Assembly: GCA_023424235.1 (NCBI GenBank)
Contig: JAFAEB010000118.1
Location: forward strand, 1 to 15,960
Reading direction: 5' to 3'
Length of the DNA: 15,960 nucleotides
Source: Bacillota bacterium
GTDB taxonomy: Bacteria > Bacillota > Clostridia > Lachnospirales > Lachnospiraceae
In this document: positions 14,295-15,960 of the stretch, one piece after another
Layout: each line of letters begins with the position of its first letter
Position numbering within the stretch: the stretch's first letter is position 1
Position numbers and translations under genes: made by a program
Notes under the pieces: model-generated
Told to the model about the DNA's origin: nothing
What the model saw: only the letters and a program-made list of their open reading frames with translations
Database searches by the model: none

Positions 14295-15188
14295 TTATGA
14301 CTCCCTATAGTTCTCTCTATAAGCCTTTGGTGTTGTATTCATCACCTTTTTAAAGGTGATGGTAAAGTAATTAGCGCTTTCAAACCCTGTATCCAATGCA
14401 ATTTCTATGATAGGCATTTTAGTATGTAGTAATAACCAAGTAGCTCTTCGTATTCGGTAGTTAATGAGATATTCAATTGGGCTTTGACTAAAGTATTCTT
14501 TAAACAATCTTGTAAATTGCTCCCTACTTAAGGATAGATTAGAAGACCAGTCTGCTAATGTTATCTTTTGTTGGTAGTTCTCCTCTAAAAAGGTTAGTAT
14601 TTTTTTCATTCGGATGTGTTTTAGAGGTTCAATTCTGTTCATGGAATCTTTGTTCTCTAGGTTATTGGCTATAAAGCTTGATAGGATAGTAAGAAGAGCA
14701 CTCTTTACCGTTAATTGATAACAATATTGCCTATTGGCATCACTTTTTATGATTGTTTCAATATTACTTAATATTAAGCTATGGTCTTTCCGGTTGTCTG
14801 TAGATATGTAATGACTAATATCTGTTTTGGTAAGATAGGGACTTATAAAACGTTGTTGTATATAATCGTTCCCACTGCTACTGATAAATTCAGGATGAAA
14901 GACAATGGCATAAAAAGTACAAGGTGAATTTTGATGAGAAGTAGCACCGTGTAAGATGTTAGGTGTAATCAGTACACAATCCCCTTTGCTAACAAGCATA
15001 GTGTGGCTTCCAATGGATAAATTCATCTCACCATTCTCAATATACAATAATTCAATTTCATCATGCCAATGGGTATATAACATGGGTTTGATATCAGCAT
15101 TATTTATGGTATGATGCACTGCAATTGGGTATAGAGCATCTCCATGATGGATGGATTCTTTTAAATTAAATTGTAAGGGTAGACTCAT
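14295..15188 (-). CDS. AraC-family transcriptional regulator with N-terminal cupin
   Basis: This 297-residue regulator has the usual size. The N-terminal cupin-like sensor domain (about 20-110) contains THWHDEIELLYIENGE (39-54) and GDCVLITPNILHG (69-81), typical of sugar-sensing AraC proteins. The C-terminal DNA-binding domain (about 191-293) holds two helix-turn-helix units, ITLADWSSNLSLSREQFTRL (209-228) and IIEIALDTGFESANYFTITF (260-279), followed by the family ending NTTPKAYRENYR. The ATG at 15186-15188 follows AGAAAGGA. It is divergent from the GH31 gene with 131 bases between their starts, so control of that gene is likely. A role in rhamnose control is possible from proximity. The ligand cannot be read from the sequence. 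Confidence 0.92.
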   Translation of the reverse strand: MSLPLQFNLKESIHHGDALYPIAVHHTINNADIKPMLYTHWHDEIELLYIENGEMNLSIGSHTMLVSKGDCVLITPNILHGATSHQNSPCTFYAIVFHPEFISSSGNDYIQQRFISPYLTKTDISHYISTDNRKDHSLILSNIETIIKSDANRQYCYQLTVKSALLTILSSFIANNLENKDSMNRIEPLKHIRMKKILTFLEENYQQKITLADWSSNLSLSREQFTRLFKEYFSQSPIEYLINYRIRRATWLLLHTKMPIIEIALDTGFESANYFTITFKKVMNTTPKAYRENYRES

Positions 15189-15268
15189 AAAATTGAATCC
15201 TTTCTTAAGATGACATAATAGTTATAGTTTAATGATGATATACTGATAAAATCAATTACTAATTCCTG

Positions 15269-15274
15269 TATAAT
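15269..15274 (+). promoter_or_regulatory. Possible -10 box of the GH31 gene promoter
   Basis: A perfect TATAAT lies 46 bases before the GH31 start. No good -35 is found at 17 bases upstream, as expected for a promoter that needs an activator such as the divergent AraC protein. The -10 overlaps the 10-bp palindrome ATAATATTAT. Confidence 0.4.
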
Positions 15275-15319
15275 AATATTATATCGTATGAAATAAGAAT
15301 ATCAATAGGAGGATTTTAT

Positions 15320-15960
15320 ATGGGGTATTTTAGTATTGAAAATGAAAAAATAGTATTTCAAAACAATGGTGAGCTTCTTATTATGGAAGCGTGGGGAGAG
15401 AATAGTATCAGAGTTCGATCTGTTATGATGAATGATATTATGGATACGGAGTTTGCTCTTTTACCAAAAGCTTTTGAAAGCAAAGCAAGTGTTCACATAA
15501 ATGAAGAAGAAACCATTGCTAGCTTAGTAAATGGTAATATTACTGGTATTATTGATAACTCTTGGGGTGGTTTTGGCAGAATCTCTTTTTATAATCAGAA
15601 GAAGGAACTTTTATTACAAGAAATACAATCTGGTTCAGCCCTAAAACTTCGGGCACGTAATTTTAGGCCAATCCTTGGTGGAGATTTTAGTTTACACATT
15701 TCCTTTGATGCCAATGATGATGAGAAGCTATATGGTATGGGGCAATACCAACAAGAGTTATTTGACCTAAAGGGCTCCACCTTAGAATTAGCGCATAGAA
15801 ATTCTCAAGCAAGTGTTCCTTTTTTATATTCGAGTAAAGGATATGGATTCTTGTGGAATAATCCTGCAATTGGTAAGGCAACCTTTGCCTCTAATCGTAC
15901 AGAGTGGGAAGTAAGAAATAGTAAGCAATTAGATTACTGGATTACAGCAGGGGATACACC
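15320..15960 (+). CDS. Glycoside hydrolase family 31 enzyme (partial, C-terminus beyond right edge)
   Basis: The first 213 residues of a GH31 enzyme are present, covering the N-terminal beta-sandwich domain that precedes the catalytic barrel. Family signatures are ENSIRVRSVMMNDIMDTEFA (25-44), LYGMGQYQQ (near 137), DLKGSTLELAHRNSQASVPF, SSKGYGFLWNNPAIG, and YWITAGDTP at the cut end. GH31 includes alpha-glucosidases, alpha-xylosidases and related enzymes. The style recalls alpha-xylosidase-type members, but the active site Asp residues are off the window, so substrate is not settled. No signal peptide is seen, which suggests cytoplasmic action on imported oligosaccharides. The start is fixed by AGGAGG at 15307-15312. 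It is divergent from an AraC-type regulator. Confidence 0.9.
   Translation, partial: MGYFSIENEKIVFQNNGELLIMEAWGENSIRVRSVMMNDIMDTEFALLPKAFESKASVHINEEETIASLVNGNITGIIDNSWGGFGRISFYNQKKELLLQEIQSGSALKLRARNFRPILGGDFSLHISFDANDDEKLYGMGQYQQELFDLKGSTLELAHRNSQASVPFLYSSKGYGFLWNNPAIGKATFASNRTEWEVRNSKQLDYWITAGDT

Noticed and set aside
1..15960. CRISPR arrays, tRNA or rRNA genes, transposases, prophage or plasmid functions
   Set aside because: I looked for spaced direct repeats, cloverleaf-like segments and the usual mobile-element protein motifs on both strands and saw none beyond the palindromic element at 4391-4513.

Overview
The window looks like chromosomal DNA from a spore-forming, low-GC member of the Clostridia, most likely a plant-polysaccharide-degrading Lachnospiraceae close to Lachnoclostridium (Clostridium) phytofermentans. 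This is inferred from the AT-rich sequence, the AGGAGG-type ribosome binding sites, the clostridial style of MutS2, YhaM and RlmCD, the spore-type genes (a LysM-GH18 protein and a spore photoproduct lyase), and the rhamnose and GH31 sugar genes. No rRNA, tRNA, CRISPR array, insertion sequence or phage gene was seen.

Layout. 1-234 (-) is the receiver domain of a response regulator cut by the left edge, followed by a long hairpin (256-309) and mutS2 (321-2696, -). Divergent from mutS2 is a membrane-anchored HtrA/PDZ protein whose protease domain lacks catalytic His and Asp (2889-4259). A 340-base gap then holds a terminator, a strong promoter and a 123-bp imperfect palindrome with 17-bp ends. 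These lie in what should be the mRNA leader of yhaM (4599-5537). rlmCD (5753-7108), a LysM-LysM-GH18 spore protein with a destroyed catalytic motif (7271-8572) and splB (8723-9748) follow. The SplB has Ala where the hydrogen-donor Cys of Bacillus subtilis SplB lies. A 53-codon minus-strand gene (9818-9979) and a two-gene unit of unknown membrane proteins (10186-11172, the second Met-rich) fill the middle.

11353 to the right end is a sugar-use region. It holds rhaB interrupted by one in-frame TGA, an intact rhaA, a convergent AraC-type regulator, and a divergent GH31 glycosidase cut by the right edge. RhaA and RhaB would take rhamnose to rhamnulose-1-phosphate. The AraC protein is placed to control the GH31 gene and perhaps the rhamnose genes. 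Most units end in clear hairpin terminators.

I see no convincing new multi-gene system. The items most worth checking are the palindromic element before yhaM, the rhaB nonsense codon, and three neighbouring proteins that keep their fold but lack known catalytic residues (HtrA-like, GH18, SplB).
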